DNA of 64,000 bases from Helicobacter labacensis (GTDB lineage: Bacteria; Campylobacterota; Campylobacteria; Campylobacterales; Helicobacteraceae), in contig NZ_QXQQ01000001.1 of NCBI RefSeq assembly GCF_003660285.1, forward strand, positions 62,001-126,000. The letters run 5' to 3'. Below are positions 10,395 to 18,956 of this stretch, piece by piece. The notes beneath the pieces are model-generated. The model was not told the origin of the DNA and made no database searches. It saw only the letters and a program-made list of their open reading frames with translations. Numbering within the stretch: the first letter of the stretch is position 1; every line of letters begins with the position of its first letter. A program made the position numbers and the translations under genes.

Positions 10395-12296
10395 ATGGAA
10401 GAAATTGTGGTGGCATTAGTGGGGCAACCCAATGTGGGCAAGAGCTCGCTCATCAATGCGATCAGTGGGGCGCATTTAAAAGTGGGCAATTTTGCCGGGG
10501 TTACAGTGGAAAAAACCCAAGTGAGCACAACCTATAACAACACCAAAATCACCATCGTGGATTTGCCCGGTATTTATGCCCTCAATGATTTCACCCTTGA
10601 AGAGAAAGTCAGCCGGCAGTTTTTAGAGAACGAACGCTTTGATTTGATCTTAAATGTGCTAGATTGCACCAATTTAGAGCGCAATTTGAATCTAAGCACC
10701 CAACTCCTCCACACGCCCCACAAGGTGATCATGGCGCTCAATATGTGGGATGAAGCCCAAAAAGAGGGGTTGCACATTGATGTAGACACGCTTTCTAAAA
10801 ATCTAGGCGTGCCATGTATCCCCACTTCTGCGCACGCGCATTTCAATGTCAATTTACTCTTAGATCGCCTCATCAACCTGCACCGCAACGCCCAAACTTC
10901 TAAGGCTTCCACCCCTCTATCTAAAGAGGAAACCTTTGAGTTTTGCCACAAATTAGCCAGTAAGGTAACGCGCCACACACCAAACGCGCCCGGATACACC
11001 CAACGCATCGATCGCTATTTAATGCACCCCATTTATGGCGTTCCCATTTTCTTGGCGTTCATGTTTGTGGTCTTCTTTTTGAGTTTCTTGGTGGGGGGCA
11101 CCTTGCAGGGCTATGTGGACGATGGATTCGCGTTGTTAAGCGACACGATTAAGGCGCACGCACCAAGTGCCCAAATTGGCTCGCTTTTGGGCGATGGAAT
11201 CATTGGAGGGGTGGGGGCGGTGCTTTCATTTCTGCCCTTAATCGTGGTGTTATATTTGGGGATTTCTCTGCTAGAAGCCACCGGGTATATGAGTCGAGTG
11301 GCGTTCTTGCTCGATGGGATTTTTCATAAATTTGGTTTGCATGGCAAGAGTTTTATCCCCTTAATTACGGGTTTTGGCTGCTCAGTGCCCGCTTATATGG
11401 CAACCCGCACCTTGCAAAACCAACATGAAAGACTCATTACCCTTTTTGTGATCGGCTTTATGAGCTGTAGCGCGCGTTTGCCTATTTATGTGCTCTTTGT
11501 GGGGGCGTTTTTTCCGGATAAATACGCTAGCTTAGTGCTCTTTTTGATCTATGTCTTGGGCGCGCTTGTCGCACTCTTAATGGCAAAATTCTTAAAACTT
11601 AGCGTCTTTAAAGGGCAAGAAGAGTCCTTTGTGATGGAGATGCCCAAATACCGCATGCCCAGCCCCAAAGTGATTTGGTATAGCATTTACACAAAATCGC
11701 TCTCTTATCTCAAAAAAGCGGGCACTTATATTTTAGCCGGCGCGATTTTTATTTGGTTTGCCTCTGCCTACCCTAGAGATAGTAAAACCCTAGAGAGCTA
11801 CCAAGCCCAACAAGCCCGCATTGAAGCTAGCCAATTAGACGACACAGCCAAACAAACAGCCCTAGCTAGCCTAGAGGAGAAAAAACAGCAAGACATCTTA
11901 GAAAATAGCTTTGTGGGGCGTGTGGGGCGTAGCATTGATGGCTTGTTTAAGCCCATGGATTTTGATTGGCGGCTCTCTATTTCTCTAGTTACGGGCTTTA
12001 TGGCTAAGGAGGTGGTGGTCTCCACTTTGGGCGTGCTCTACTCTCTAGGAGACACTAGCCAAGAGTCTAAATCGTTTCGCAACGCGCTCAAAAACCATGT
12101 GAGCGTGCCCTCTGCTATCGCCTTTATTGTCTTTGTGATGTTTTACATCCCTTGTTTTGCTGCCACAATTACCTTTGGGAGAGAGGCAGGGGGGATTAAA
12201 TTTGTGCTCTATCTCTTTGTCTTTACAACGGCAGTGGCTTACTTCTTCTCTTGCATTGCCTATTATGCAACTAAAATATGCCTTCACCTCTTTTAG
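10395..12296 (+). CDS. feoB: Ferrous iron transport protein B
   Basis: GTP-gated Fe(II) importer of the inner membrane, 633 residues. The N-terminal G domain has G1 GQPNVGKSS at 10-18, G3 DLPGIYAL and G4 NMWD; the membrane part contains two Gate repeats, with TGFGCSVPAYMATRTL and IPCFAATITFGREAGG. The ATG at 10395 is preferred because GGAG lies 9 bases upstream and because it begins directly at the G domain (MEEIVVALVGQ); an in-frame upstream codon would add a non-conserved stretch. No feoA is adjacent. It is transcribed divergently from the broken ABC exporter. Confidence 0.95.
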   Translation: MEEIVVALVGQPNVGKSSLINAISGAHLKVGNFAGVTVEKTQVSTTYNNTKITIVDLPGIYALNDFTLEEKVSRQFLENERFDLILNVLDCTNLERNLNLSTQLLHTPHKVIMALNMWDEAQKEGLHIDVDTLSKNLGVPCIPTSAHAHFNVNLLLDRLINLHRNAQTSKASTPLSKEETFEFCHKLASKVTRHTPNAPGYTQRIDRYLMHPIYGVPIFLAFMFVVFFLSFLVGGTLQGYVDDGFALLSDTIKAHAPSAQIGSLLGDGIIGGVGAVLSFLPLIVVLYLGISLLEATGYMSRVAFLLDGIFHKFGLHGKSFIPLITGFGCSVPAYMATRTLQNQHERLITLFVIGFMSCSARLPIYVLFVGAFFPDKYASLVLFLIYVLGALVALLMAKFLKLSVFKGQEESFVMEMPKYRMPSPKVIWYSIYTKSLSYLKKAGTYILAGAIFIWFASAYPRDSKTLESYQAQQARIEASQLDDTAKQTALASLEEKKQQDILENSFVGRVGRSIDGLFKPMDFDWRLSISLVTGFMAKEVVVSTLGVLYSLGDTSQESKSFRNALKNHVSVPSAIAFIVFVMFYIPCFAATITFGREAGGIKFVLYLFVFTTAVAYFFSCIAYYATKICLHLF

Positions 12297-12319
12297 GTGG
12301 GTCTCTCTTGACCTATAGC

Positions 12320-12538
12320 ATGTTGCTAGAAACCATTAAATTACCCAACGCGCAGGTGAAATTATTTCTCTTTGATTATGCTAGCGATGAATGCGCGCAC
12401 GCGATCAAAATCATCACCTGTTTAAGTGGAAACGAGTTTAAAAGCCTTGCAAAAGTTTTTGAAAAAGCCTACAAACATGAACAAGTGCCCAACCCACTCC
12501 CACCAACACCAAACAAAGCCAAAAGGCTAAAAAACTAA
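12320..12538 (+). CDS. Small hypothetical open frame after feoB
   Basis: An open frame of 72 residues from an ATG at 12320, beginning MLLETIKLPNAQVKLFLFDY and ending in a Pro/Lys-rich stretch. I do not recognise it. Its last third lies antisense to an MFS-permease remnant, so that part is probably read by chance. No good ribosome site is visible. It may be a remnant or not a gene at all. Confidence 0.2.
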   Translation: MLLETIKLPNAQVKLFLFDYASDECAHAIKIITCLSGNEFKSLAKVFEKAYKHEQVPNPLPPTPNKAKRLKN

Positions 12539-12664
12539 CACTATAAAGCGCGATAACACTCGCCCCCACATAGCACAACATCCCCCACACCACCAAGCGC
12601 ATAGGGTTAGTTTTTTCACCAACAAAGCTAAGAACAAGCTAGGCGCATACATCGCCACAATCTG
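12480..12664 (-). pseudogene. Remnant of an MFS permease (one to two helix hairpins)
   Basis: On the complement, 12664 downward reads IVAMYAPSLFLALLVKKLT, then after a one-base frame change in a C run near 12600 it continues PMRLVVWGMLCYVGASVIAL and SFLAFWLCLVLVGVGWALVH. MYAPSLF, the basic loop, and LVGVGW are typical of helices 2 to 4 of major facilitator transporters of the YapP-like group. Nothing recognisable flanks it on either side. It is an internal fragment with no start or stop of its own and cannot be functional. Confidence 0.6.
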
Positions 12665-12748
12665 TTAGTTTTAGAGGTTTTATGTGCGCCTTAAATCTCC
12701 ACATGTTAGATGTATCAGTGTATTTTGCATGATTGAGAGCATAGAGGC

Positions 12749-13297
12749 GTGAGAGTATTTTTATCCTTGTTTTACTTTGTCTATGTGCTCATAGCGCTCA
12801 CGCCTGCAGGAATCATTTTTTACTTGCACAACGCGACTTTTACGCTCTTAAAATTTGCCTCTGTTTTGCTAGGGGGGCTTGTTTGCGTTCTGTTGTCTTG
12901 GCTTTACATGCGCCTTGTTGAAAAACATATCCTGCCCTCCGATGAAATGCGCGCTGTGGAGATGGTGGAAGTGGCCGAACCTAAATACATTCCCGTTTAT
13001 ATTGCCTTTTTTGTGATTGCGGTCAGTTTGGAGAATTGCCTAATATTTATCGTGGTGTTTGCGCTCATTTATCTTTTAATCCTCAAGGGCAAATTTTCCT
13101 ATTTTAACCCCTATCTTTTGTTTTTTGGCTACCACTTTTATGAAATATCCATTGACCCCAACAAGCTACAAGGGCAAGGCACTTATGCAAAGTTTAAGGT
13201 ATTTTTAATCTCAAAAAGAAAGCTTAAAACGACCATGCAATATAAAGAATTAATTAGACTCAATGACTTTGTCTTTTTAGATAAAGAAAAGGAGTGA
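12749..13297 (+). CDS. Hypothetical membrane protein
   Basis: A 182-residue protein with a GTG start at 12749 and four predicted membrane segments: residues about 5-25, 33-53, 80-100 and 100-130. The C-terminal 50 residues are hydrophilic and basic, ending in KEKE. The second pair of helices is followed by the aromatic run YFNPYLLFFGYHFYEI. I do not recognise the family. The ribosome site is weak and the start uncertain. Codon use is more AT-rich than its neighbours and it sits among gene remnants, so it could be recently acquired or dying. Its stop overlaps a tiny following frame. Confidence 0.5.
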   Translation: MRVFLSLFYFVYVLIALTPAGIIFYLHNATFTLLKFASVLLGGLVCVLLSWLYMRLVEKHILPSDEMRAVEMVEVAEPKYIPVYIAFFVIAVSLENCLIFIVVFALIYLLILKGKFSYFNPYLLFFGYHFYEISIDPNKLQGQGTYAKFKVFLISKRKLKTTMQYKELIRLNDFVFLDKEKE

Positions 13298-13300
13298 TGT

Positions 13301-13405
13301 GTGCTCTATTGTCAGATACAAGGGAAAGTCTATTGTGTCAGTAACCAGTCTTTAGAGGGGATATGGGATTTTAAAGCCGCTGAAACCTCTTTAAAGAGAT
13401 GTTAA
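13301..13405 (+). CDS. Very small possible ORF
   Basis: A 34-residue open frame starting at GTG 13301, reading VLYCQIQGKVYCVSNQSLEG and ending in KRC. It begins four bases after the stop of the preceding membrane-protein gene, behind AAGGAG. It contains three cysteines. The position behind a strong ribosome site suggests real translation, but no family is recognised. Confidence 0.25.
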   Translation: MLYCQIQGKVYCVSNQSLEGIWDFKAAETSLKRC

Positions 13406-13570
13406 CTTTGATCTATCTCATCGCTTTAGGCGGAGCAGACAACCAAGCCAAAACCCACATACGAGGCAACCTTAACCAACAACCACCAAAAGCGCATCGG
13501 CATTATCACCGCTTTGATCCCCTCATTGGCTACCCTAAAGCTTAAAGACCTTGAGTGCGCTAGATTATAG
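13399..13570 (+). pseudogene. Remnant of a carboxymuconolactone decarboxylase-family protein
   Basis: Frame 1 from 13399 reads LTLIYLIALGGADNQAKTHI then RGNLN, closely resembling the core of the CMD/AhpD-like family (ALIALGG...LKxHIxGNLN). Continuation requires a switch to a second frame giving HQKRIGIITALIP and then back to the first for LIGYPKA, where intact relatives read ITALIPYIGYPRALNAL. At least two frame changes are therefore present within about 100 bases and stops follow. No N-terminal half is found. A clear dead gene within the 396-base stretch 13298-13693; the remainder (13571-13693) shows nothing I recognise. Confidence 0.65.
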
Positions 13571-13693
13571 GACTCTAAAGCAGGATTAAGAAATAAGGTA
13601 GCCATAGCATAGAAAGACGCTACGCCCCCTATGCTTGCCCCAAACTAAAGCAAACTTCAGTGGAGATTATGGCGTGCCCGCGCCTCTTAAGCC

Positions 13694-14158
13694 TCATTTT
13701 ATGCCCTTTTGGAAGAGGTCTGGATAAAAAAAGATAAAAATCCCCACAATCACCACCCCAAGCCCAACCATCTTAGATAGCCCGATCGTTTTTTGCGCTA
13801 ACCCAAATGCCCCTAGGGAATCTAAAAACAACCCCATACACAACTGCCCCACGAGCAAAAAGACAATCATGGGTGCTAATCCTATTTTAGGCGCGCTGAT
13901 GATTGTAGTGAATACCACAAAAGCCCCCAAGATTCCGCCTATGTATTTCCACCATTCTTGATGCGCTAAGAGTTTCAGGGTTTCGCCTTGGAGCTGGTGC
14001 AGCACACGGGCTAAGATCAAAAGACACAAGGTCCCCACAAAAAACGAGAAAAACGCGGCAAAGACGCGCACGCCTCCCATATCTCTAGCCAATGCGGCGT
14101 TGATAGGGGCTTGTAAGGCAAGAGCCATGCCCGCTAAGAGTGCAAAAAGATAGAACAT
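13694..14158 (-). CDS. YdcZ-like (DUF606) DMT-superfamily inner-membrane exporter
   Basis: A 154-residue protein with five hydrophobic helices. The motifs LALQAPINAALARDMG, FFSFFVGTL, WWKYIGGILGAFVVF, APKIGLAPMIVFLLVGQL and LDSLGAFGL are characteristic of the small DUF606/YdcZ family, whose members usually work as dimers; substrates are mostly unknown. The ATG at 14158 has AAGGAG upstream. It is divergent from selA across 286 bases that contain the selA promoter and no other feature I recognise. Confidence 0.82.
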   Translation of the reverse strand: MFYLFALLAGMALALQAPINAALARDMGGVRVFAAFFSFFVGTLCLLILARVLHQLQGETLKLLAHQEWWKYIGGILGAFVVFTTIISAPKIGLAPMIVFLLVGQLCMGLFLDSLGAFGLAQKTIGLSKMVGLGVVIVGIFIFFYPDLFQKGIK

Positions 14159-14432
14159 CCTGTCTCCTTAAGAGTTTTTTCTCATATTTTACAGCCATCA
14201 CTTGATCGCCCATTACCCAAAAGCTTACAAGATCACACAACATTATATCTTGGATTTGGATCATAAAAGCATGCTTATGCCCAATGCCTAGCACCACAAC
14301 AAGATTTTTAAATCCCTAAAATGCCAAATCGCCTAAAACTTTCGTGTTAAAACGCCCGTCGCAACGCGTGTGCCATAATTCCAAAAATTCCTCTATTGTT
14401 AAAACGCAAACCCTAAACCCTTACACTTGTGC

Positions 14433-14438
14433 TACAAT
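14433..14438 (+). promoter_or_regulatory. Predicted -10 element of selA, compatible with a leaderless mRNA
   Basis: TACAAT at 14433-14438 ends six bases before the ATG at 14445. With the usual 6-7 base distance from -10 to transcription start, the mRNA would begin at or next to that ATG. There is no ribosome site before this ATG or the next in-frame one (14463). Confidence 0.5.
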
Positions 14439-14444
14439 GCCCCC

Positions 14445-15740
14445 ATGAAATCCTTACCGGCTATGCACACTCTTTTAAACGCCCCTTGTTTTGCTCAAGG
14501 CTATGATCGATCGATCTTAAAAACTCTAGCTAATGAATTACTAGAAGAGTGCCGACAAAATCAGCGCGCTTATGAAAACTTAACCCAATGGTGTGATGCG
14601 CTCCAAGCGCGCTATTACGCGCTTTTAGCCCCCCCCCTTAAAAAAGTCTATAACGCTACGGGGGTGTTGCTCTCCACTAATTTAGGGCGCGCGCCTTTGG
14701 AGAGTGGCGCGCTCAGGGAGTTAGAAATTTTAAGCTCTTATGTGGATTTAGAGGTGGATTTAGAGAGTGCTAGGCGTTTTGAGCGCGCTTTTCAGGCACA
14801 AAATCTTTTAAAGGCAATTTTCAACGCCCCGGACGCACTCATTCTCAATAACAACGCGAGCGCGTTGGTGTTGGTGGCTAGCGCATTTGCTCCTAAGTCT
14901 AAGCGCAAACAAACCTTGCTCTCTTATGGGCAGTTGGTAGAAATTGGGGGAGGTTTTAGAGCCCATGAACTCTTAGAGAGTGTAACTCATCTTAAACTGG
15001 TGGGCAGCACCAATAAAACTTATTTGCGCGATTATAAGAATGCTTGTAGCAATGCTAGCGCGCTAATTGCTAGCGTGCATTGGAGTAATTTTTCTATGCA
15101 GGGCTTTGTGGCGAGTGTGCCCTCTAAATCTCTTTTTAATCTAGCCCAAGAAAGGGGTTTGATCTTTTATGAGGACTTGGGGAGTGTGCAAGGCGTGCAG
15201 GAGACTAGAAAAGCCCTTAAAAGCGCGCATCTTTTGAGCTTTAGCGCGGATAAATTATTAGGGAGCGTGCAAGCCGGGATTGTGCTAGGAGAGAGAGAAT
15301 ATATAGAAATCTTGCGCGCCCATCCGCTTTATCGCGCCTTTAGGGTGGATAAGATCACGCTCTTTTTACTCACTAAGAGTTTGCAGGGCTATTTACAAGA
15401 TCAAAAAACCCCCTTGCAAACTTTCTTAGAGCAGGATAAGGACGCATTGCTCAATAAAGCTTTAAAACTCCACCGCGCTTTAAGCCAAATAGCAGGGCTA
15501 AAAGCCTTTGTGATCCCCACACACGCGCGCGTGGGTGGGGGCGTGCAGATGCAGGATTTAGAGAGTTTTGGGGTGCAACTACAAGCTAGCATGGATGGCA
15601 AAGCCCTTTATCACGCCCTTTATAAAAGGGGCGTGGCTGGAGTGGTGCGCTCTGATTGCGTGGTGCTAGATGTCTGCGCGCTGTTTGAAAAGGATATACC
15701 CGCGCTGGTGTGTTGCGTGCAAGAAGTGTTAGAGATATAA
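14445..15740 (+). CDS. selA: L-seryl-tRNA(Sec) selenium transferase
   Basis: Pyridoxal-phosphate enzyme that converts Ser-tRNA(Sec) to Sec-tRNA(Sec) using selenophosphate from SelD. The 431-residue protein has VYNATGVLLSTNLGRAPL, VDLEVDLESARRF (family: YxNLExxLxxGxRG-like), NNNASALVLV, YGQLVEIGGGFR, LVGSTNKT, YEDLGSV and the cofactor lysine in SADKLLGSVQAGIVLG. Length is slightly shorter than the 460 of E. coli. Start chosen at ATG 14445; ATG 14463 is also possible. A run of nine C at 14629-14637 lies in codons for APPL near residue 63 and is in frame here. The partner selD is at 49160. Confidence 0.93.
   Translation: MKSLPAMHTLLNAPCFAQGYDRSILKTLANELLEECRQNQRAYENLTQWCDALQARYYALLAPPLKKVYNATGVLLSTNLGRAPLESGALRELEILSSYVDLEVDLESARRFERAFQAQNLLKAIFNAPDALILNNNASALVLVASAFAPKSKRKQTLLSYGQLVEIGGGFRAHELLESVTHLKLVGSTNKTYLRDYKNACSNASALIASVHWSNFSMQGFVASVPSKSLFNLAQERGLIFYEDLGSVQGVQETRKALKSAHLLSFSADKLLGSVQAGIVLGEREYIEILRAHPLYRAFRVDKITLFLLTKSLQGYLQDQKTPLQTFLEQDKDALLNKALKLHRALSQIAGLKAFVIPTHARVGGGVQMQDLESFGVQLQASMDGKALYHALYKRGVAGVVRSDCVVLDVCALFEKDIPALVCCVQEVLEI
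14629..14637 (+). repeat. C9 homopolymer inside selA
   Basis: Nine consecutive C, read as the end of GCC, two CCC codons and the first base of CTT. Gain or loss of one C would end SelA shortly afterwards. Runs of this length mediate phase variation in Helicobacter; whether this one varies is not shown by one sequence. Confidence 0.8.
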
Positions 15741-15812
15741 CTCTCCATAATCCCATAGATTCACCAAGGCTTTAGTGCCAGTGCCCGCGCCTAGTGTGGT
15801 GGTATTGCCGGT
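15736..15812 (-). other. Unassigned open stretch, possible 3' tail of a lost gene
   Basis: The complement reads TGNTTTLGAGTGTKALVNLW then DYGELYL and a stop that overlaps the selA end. A second frame just upstream reads KTLQTLSAHIDRQ, consistent with a frameshifted remnant. I do not recognise the family. The rest of 15741-15910 holds only the likely promoter of the next operon. Confidence 0.25.
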
Positions 15813-15913
15813 CTATGTGTGCGCTCAGAGTCTGCAAGGTTTTAGAACAAGCCCACATTTACCTTAGCGCGTTTAAAGTGCATTAAAATAGGCTAAAACG
15901 AAAGGGCGCGGTG

Positions 15914-16765
15914 ATGGAAAGAAAAGTCAAGGTGGCGGCGGTGCAGTTTTCTCCTCGATCTTATGAGAGGGAAACAAACCTCAAACACGCGTTGAATCTG
16001 GCACAAAAAGCCCTCTCTAGTGGGGCTAAGATCGTGTTATTGCCCGAGCTATTTGACAGTGGCTATTGCGTGGAGGATCGCGATTTAGAATTTGGGCTTG
16101 ATCTTAGCGATCCCACACAACCCACTTTGGAAGGTTTAAAAGCTCTGGCTAAGGAGTATAAAGCCTACCTCATTGCTGGCAGTATCGAGCAAGAGGGAGG
16201 CGCGCTGTTTAATAGCATTTACATCGTGGGGGAAAAGGGGGTGGTGGGGAAGTACCAAAAGGTCTATCTGTGGGGCGATGAAAAACAGAGGTTTTCTAGG
16301 GGGCAGGAGTATCGCGTGTTTGAGTTGCCCTTAGGGGATTTTAGCCTCAAAGTGGGGTTGCAGATTTGCTATGAGGTGGGTTTTAGTGAGGGGAGTAGGT
16401 TTTTAGCCCTACAGGGGGCTGAACTCCTGTGTTTTTGCGCGGCGTTTTCTAAGATACGCAGTTACGCGTGGGATTTGGGGGGGCAGGCAAGAGCCTTAGA
16501 AAATGGGGTCTTTGTTTTGGCGGCTAATCGTTGTGGGAGTGAGATTTCTAAGATCAGCCATAAAGAGCTCACCTTTTGTGGGCACTCTAAGATTGTCAAT
16601 CCTAAGGGGGAGATTGTGGAGCAATTAGGCGATCAAGAGGGCGTGCTGGTGGGCGTGCTGGATTTGGGCGAAATCACAGCCCAAAGGCAGAACATCCCCT
16701 ATTTGAGGGATTTGGACTTGGCATTGAATCAAAAAACCTTGAAACACCTTGTGGATTTATCTTAA
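15914..16765 (+). CDS. Carbon-nitrogen hydrolase (nitrilase superfamily)
   Basis: Cytoplasmic amidase-type enzyme of 283 residues. The catalytic triad of the superfamily is visible: Glu45 in LLPELFDSG, Lys116 in YQKVYLW, and Cys152 in LQICYEVGF. Sequence is closest to the N-carbamoyl-amino-acid/omega-amidase-like branch; the substrate is not known. The ATG at 15914 is directly preceded by an in-frame GTG, which would add one residue. It is the first gene of a four-gene operon with pgdA, a small CxxC protein and a CobW GTPase; the same order is found in H. pylori as I recall (HP0309 to HP0312). Confidence 0.85.
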   Translation: MERKVKVAAVQFSPRSYERETNLKHALNLAQKALSSGAKIVLLPELFDSGYCVEDRDLEFGLDLSDPTQPTLEGLKALAKEYKAYLIAGSIEQEGGALFNSIYIVGEKGVVGKYQKVYLWGDEKQRFSRGQEYRVFELPLGDFSLKVGLQICYEVGFSEGSRFLALQGAELLCFCAAFSKIRSYAWDLGGQARALENGVFVLAANRCGSEISKISHKELTFCGHSKIVNPKGEIVEQLGDQEGVLVGVLDLGEITAQRQNIPYLRDLDLALNQKTLKHLVDLS

Positions 16766-16777
16766 AAGGAGCAAAAG

Positions 16778-17659
16778 ATGGCAAAAGAGATTTTTGTGGC
16801 TTATGGTGTAGACATTGACGCGGTGGCTGGCTGGATTGGGAGCTATGGGGGTGAGGACTCCCCTGATGACATTTCAAGGGGGATTTTTGCGGGCGAAGTG
16901 GGGGTTCCTAGGCTCTTAAATCTATTTAAAAAATACCACATCCCTGCCACTTGGTTTATCCCCGGGCACTCTATTGAAACCTTCCCTGATCAAGTTAAGA
17001 TGATCGTAGAGGCCGGGCATGAGATTGGCTTGCATGGCTACTCGCATGAAAACCCTATCGCGATGACTCCCAAACAAGAAGAAGATGTCTTGCTTAAAAC
17101 CATTGGGCTGATTAAAAATCTGACTGGGCAAAACCCTACCGGTTATGTCGCGCCGTGGTGGGAGTTTTCTAGCGTAACTAATGAACTGCTTTTAAAGCAT
17201 GGCGTGAAATACGATCACTCTTTGATGCACCGCGATTTCACGCCCTATTATGTGCGCGTGGGGGATTCGTGGACTAAGATCGATTATAGCCTAGAGGCAA
17301 AGGATTGGATGAAGCCCTTGGTGCGTGGCACAGAAACTGATTTGGTAGAAATCCCGGGGAGTTGGTATTTGGACGATTTACCTCCCATGATGTTTATCAA
17401 AAAAGCCCCCAATAGCTTTGGTTTCATCCCACCCCGCCATATTGAAGAACTGTGGTTAGAACAATTTGACTGGGTTTACCACGAAATGGATTATGCGGTC
17501 TTTTGCATGACCATCCATCCGGATGTGAGCGGTCGCCCCCAAGTGTTGCGCATGCATGAGCGCATTATCCAATACATTAACCGCCATAAGGGCGTGCATT
17601 GGGTCAACTTCAACACCATTGCCGATGATTTCATGCGCCGTTGTCCTAGAAAAAAATAA
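16778..17659 (+). CDS. pgdA: Peptidoglycan N-acetylglucosamine deacetylase
   Basis: Polysaccharide-deacetylase-family enzyme that removes N-acetyl groups from peptidoglycan and contributes to lysozyme resistance in H. pylori. The 293 residues align with H. pylori PgdA almost without gaps; the metal triad is Asp14 (VDIDAVAGW), His86 and His90 ([10 protein letters not shown]). Further shared segments are [24 protein letters not shown] and [13 protein letters not shown]. No signal peptide, as in H. pylori. AAAAGGAG lies before the ATG. Its TAA overlaps the ATG of the next gene. Confidence 0.95.
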   Translation: MAKEIFVAYGVDIDAVAGWIGSYGGEDSPDDISRGIFAGEVGVPRLLNLFKKYHIPATWFIPGHSIETFPDQVKMIVEAGHEIGLHGYSHENPIAMTPKQEEDVLLKTIGLIKNLTGQNPTGYVAPWWEFSSVTNELLLKHGVKYDHSLMHRDFTPYYVRVGDSWTKIDYSLEAKDWMKPLVRGTETDLVEIPGSWYLDDLPPMMFIKKAPNSFGFIPPRHIEELWLEQFDWVYHEMDYAVFCMTIHPDVSGRPQVLRMHERIIQYINRHKGVHWVNFNTIADDFMRRCPRKK

Positions 17660-17982
17660 TGTGTGTGCTGTGTGCGGATTTGAACACCACCTTGCATTGG
17701 AGCGATGTGGGTGCTCCTATGGGAGCTAACTTAGTGGTGGGGGCTTTGCAGGGGGAGCGCGTGCGCGCACGGATACAAAAACTCAAGGTGGCAAACAAAA
17801 TTTTAAAATTCTATGGTTTGAAACTGCGCGTGTGGGGGAGTCAATTTCTCTTAGAGGATCAAAAGGGGCACCAAGAGCTCGTCAGAGATTTGGGCGATCT
17901 GTGCTACAAAGCCCAAGCTTTAAGCCCCAAACCCCTAGACATTTTAGACCCTAAATTGCTAGATTTCTTAAGCCGTGGCTAA
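17659..17982 (+). CDS. Small conserved hypothetical protein with N-terminal CxxC
   Basis: A 107-residue soluble protein beginning [20 protein letters not shown], with a CxxC pair at residues 2 and 5 and no other cysteine pair besides Cys near 83. It is translationally coupled at both ends: TAATG with pgdA and an eight-base overlap with the CobW gene. The position between PgdA and a metallochaperone GTPase is conserved in H. pylori (HP0311-like, from memory). The CxxC may bind a metal; function unknown. Confidence 0.75.
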   Translation: MCVLCADLNTTLHWSDVGAPMGANLVVGALQGERVRARIQKLKVANKILKFYGLKLRVWGSQFLLEDQKGHQELVRDLGDLCYKAQALSPKPLDILDPKLLDFLSRG

Positions 17983-18925
17983 GATCCCTGTTAGCATTCT
18001 GACGGGTTTTTTAGGCAGTGGCAAGACCACACTTTTAGCCCAAATATTGGAGCGTTGTGCCAATCGGGCGATCGCGGTGGTGGTGAACGAATGCGGGCAA
18101 GTGGGTTTGGATACACAGGTTTTAGCCCACCTGCGCTATGTCCCAGAGAAAATGCGTCTGTTGCAGGGGGGGTGCGTGTGTTGCGCCTACCGCCAAGATT
18201 TGATCGATTCGCTAAAAGCGTTGATTTCTGATGGTTGTATAGATCATGTGGTGGTTGAAACAAGCGGAATTGCTAACCCCGCGCCCATTCTCTTTAGTCT
18301 CTTGCACGATGTGTTTTTAAGCCAGCATTTTATTCCCCACAATGTGATCACCTGCTTAGACGGGGTGCATGGTTTCTCACATCTCAAGGACAATGTAGAA
18401 GCGCAACACCAGATCGCTATCTCTAATGTGGTGGTGATCACCAAAACAGACTTACAAGATTCATTTGCTAAACTTAGCACTTTGGTCGCTAGCACCAACC
18501 CCACCGCTACGCTTTATGATAAAGCGCGCATAGATGTCGCGTGTTTGCTCCAAGAAAGCCCTACTAGCCCTATCTGTGCTACTCCCCCTCAGCACACACA
18601 CCAATATTTTAGAACCCTATGTTTGGAGTTTGAAGAGCGCATAGACTGGAGTGCTTTTAGCTTGTGGCTGAGTTTCTTGCTTTATCAATACGGGGATCGC
18701 ATTTTGCGCACTAAGGGCATTATTAGAACAGAGCAGGCTTGCATTGCGCTCAATGGCGTGCAACATATTATCTATCCCCCCACCCATTTAAGCCCCACCC
18801 AAGAGCGCCTATCCCAATTAGTCTTTATCCTCAAGGACTTAGACCCCCAAGCTATTCATACCTCTTTAAAAACCCTCTTTAGGGCTTTAGGCGTGGCGTT
18901 CAACCCCCGCCACAGCGTAACCTGA
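17975..18925 (+). CDS. CobW/COG0523-family GTPase (metallochaperone)
   Basis: Metal-delivery GTPase of 316 residues, GTG start at 17975. It has Walker A GFLGSGKTT at 11-19, the metal-binding GCVCC with Cys67, Cys69 and Cys70, a VVETSGIANP switch, and TKTD as G4. The C-terminal CobW domain is present but without the His-rich loop seen in Zn-dedicated members. The metal is not determined; Zn, Co or Ni are all possible in this family. Last gene of the nitrilase/pgdA operon and convergent with a His-rich periplasmic protein gene. Confidence 0.88.
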   Translation: MAKIPVSILTGFLGSGKTTLLAQILERCANRAIAVVVNECGQVGLDTQVLAHLRYVPEKMRLLQGGCVCCAYRQDLIDSLKALISDGCIDHVVVETSGIANPAPILFSLLHDVFLSQHFIPHNVITCLDGVHGFSHLKDNVEAQHQIAISNVVVITKTDLQDSFAKLSTLVASTNPTATLYDKARIDVACLLQESPTSPICATPPQHTHQYFRTLCLEFEERIDWSAFSLWLSFLLYQYGDRILRTKGIIRTEQACIALNGVQHIIYPPTHLSPTQERLSQLVFILKDLDPQAIHTSLKTLFRALGVAFNPRHSVT

Positions 18926-18937
18926 ACTCAAGCAAAC

Positions 18938-18952
18938 GCCTACTTCGCAGGC
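18938..18952. terminator. Small hairpin between convergent genes
   Basis: GCCTAC-TTC-GCAGGC folds as a short stem with one A:C mismatch between the CobW and DUF1104 stops. It lacks a strong T run on either strand, so terminator activity is uncertain. Confidence 0.3.
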
Positions 18953-18956
18953 ATTT

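Noticed and set aside
14300..14444. Terminator or riboswitch in the gap between the YdcZ-like gene and selA
   Set aside because: No stable hairpin with a T run or known aptamer pattern was found by eye.
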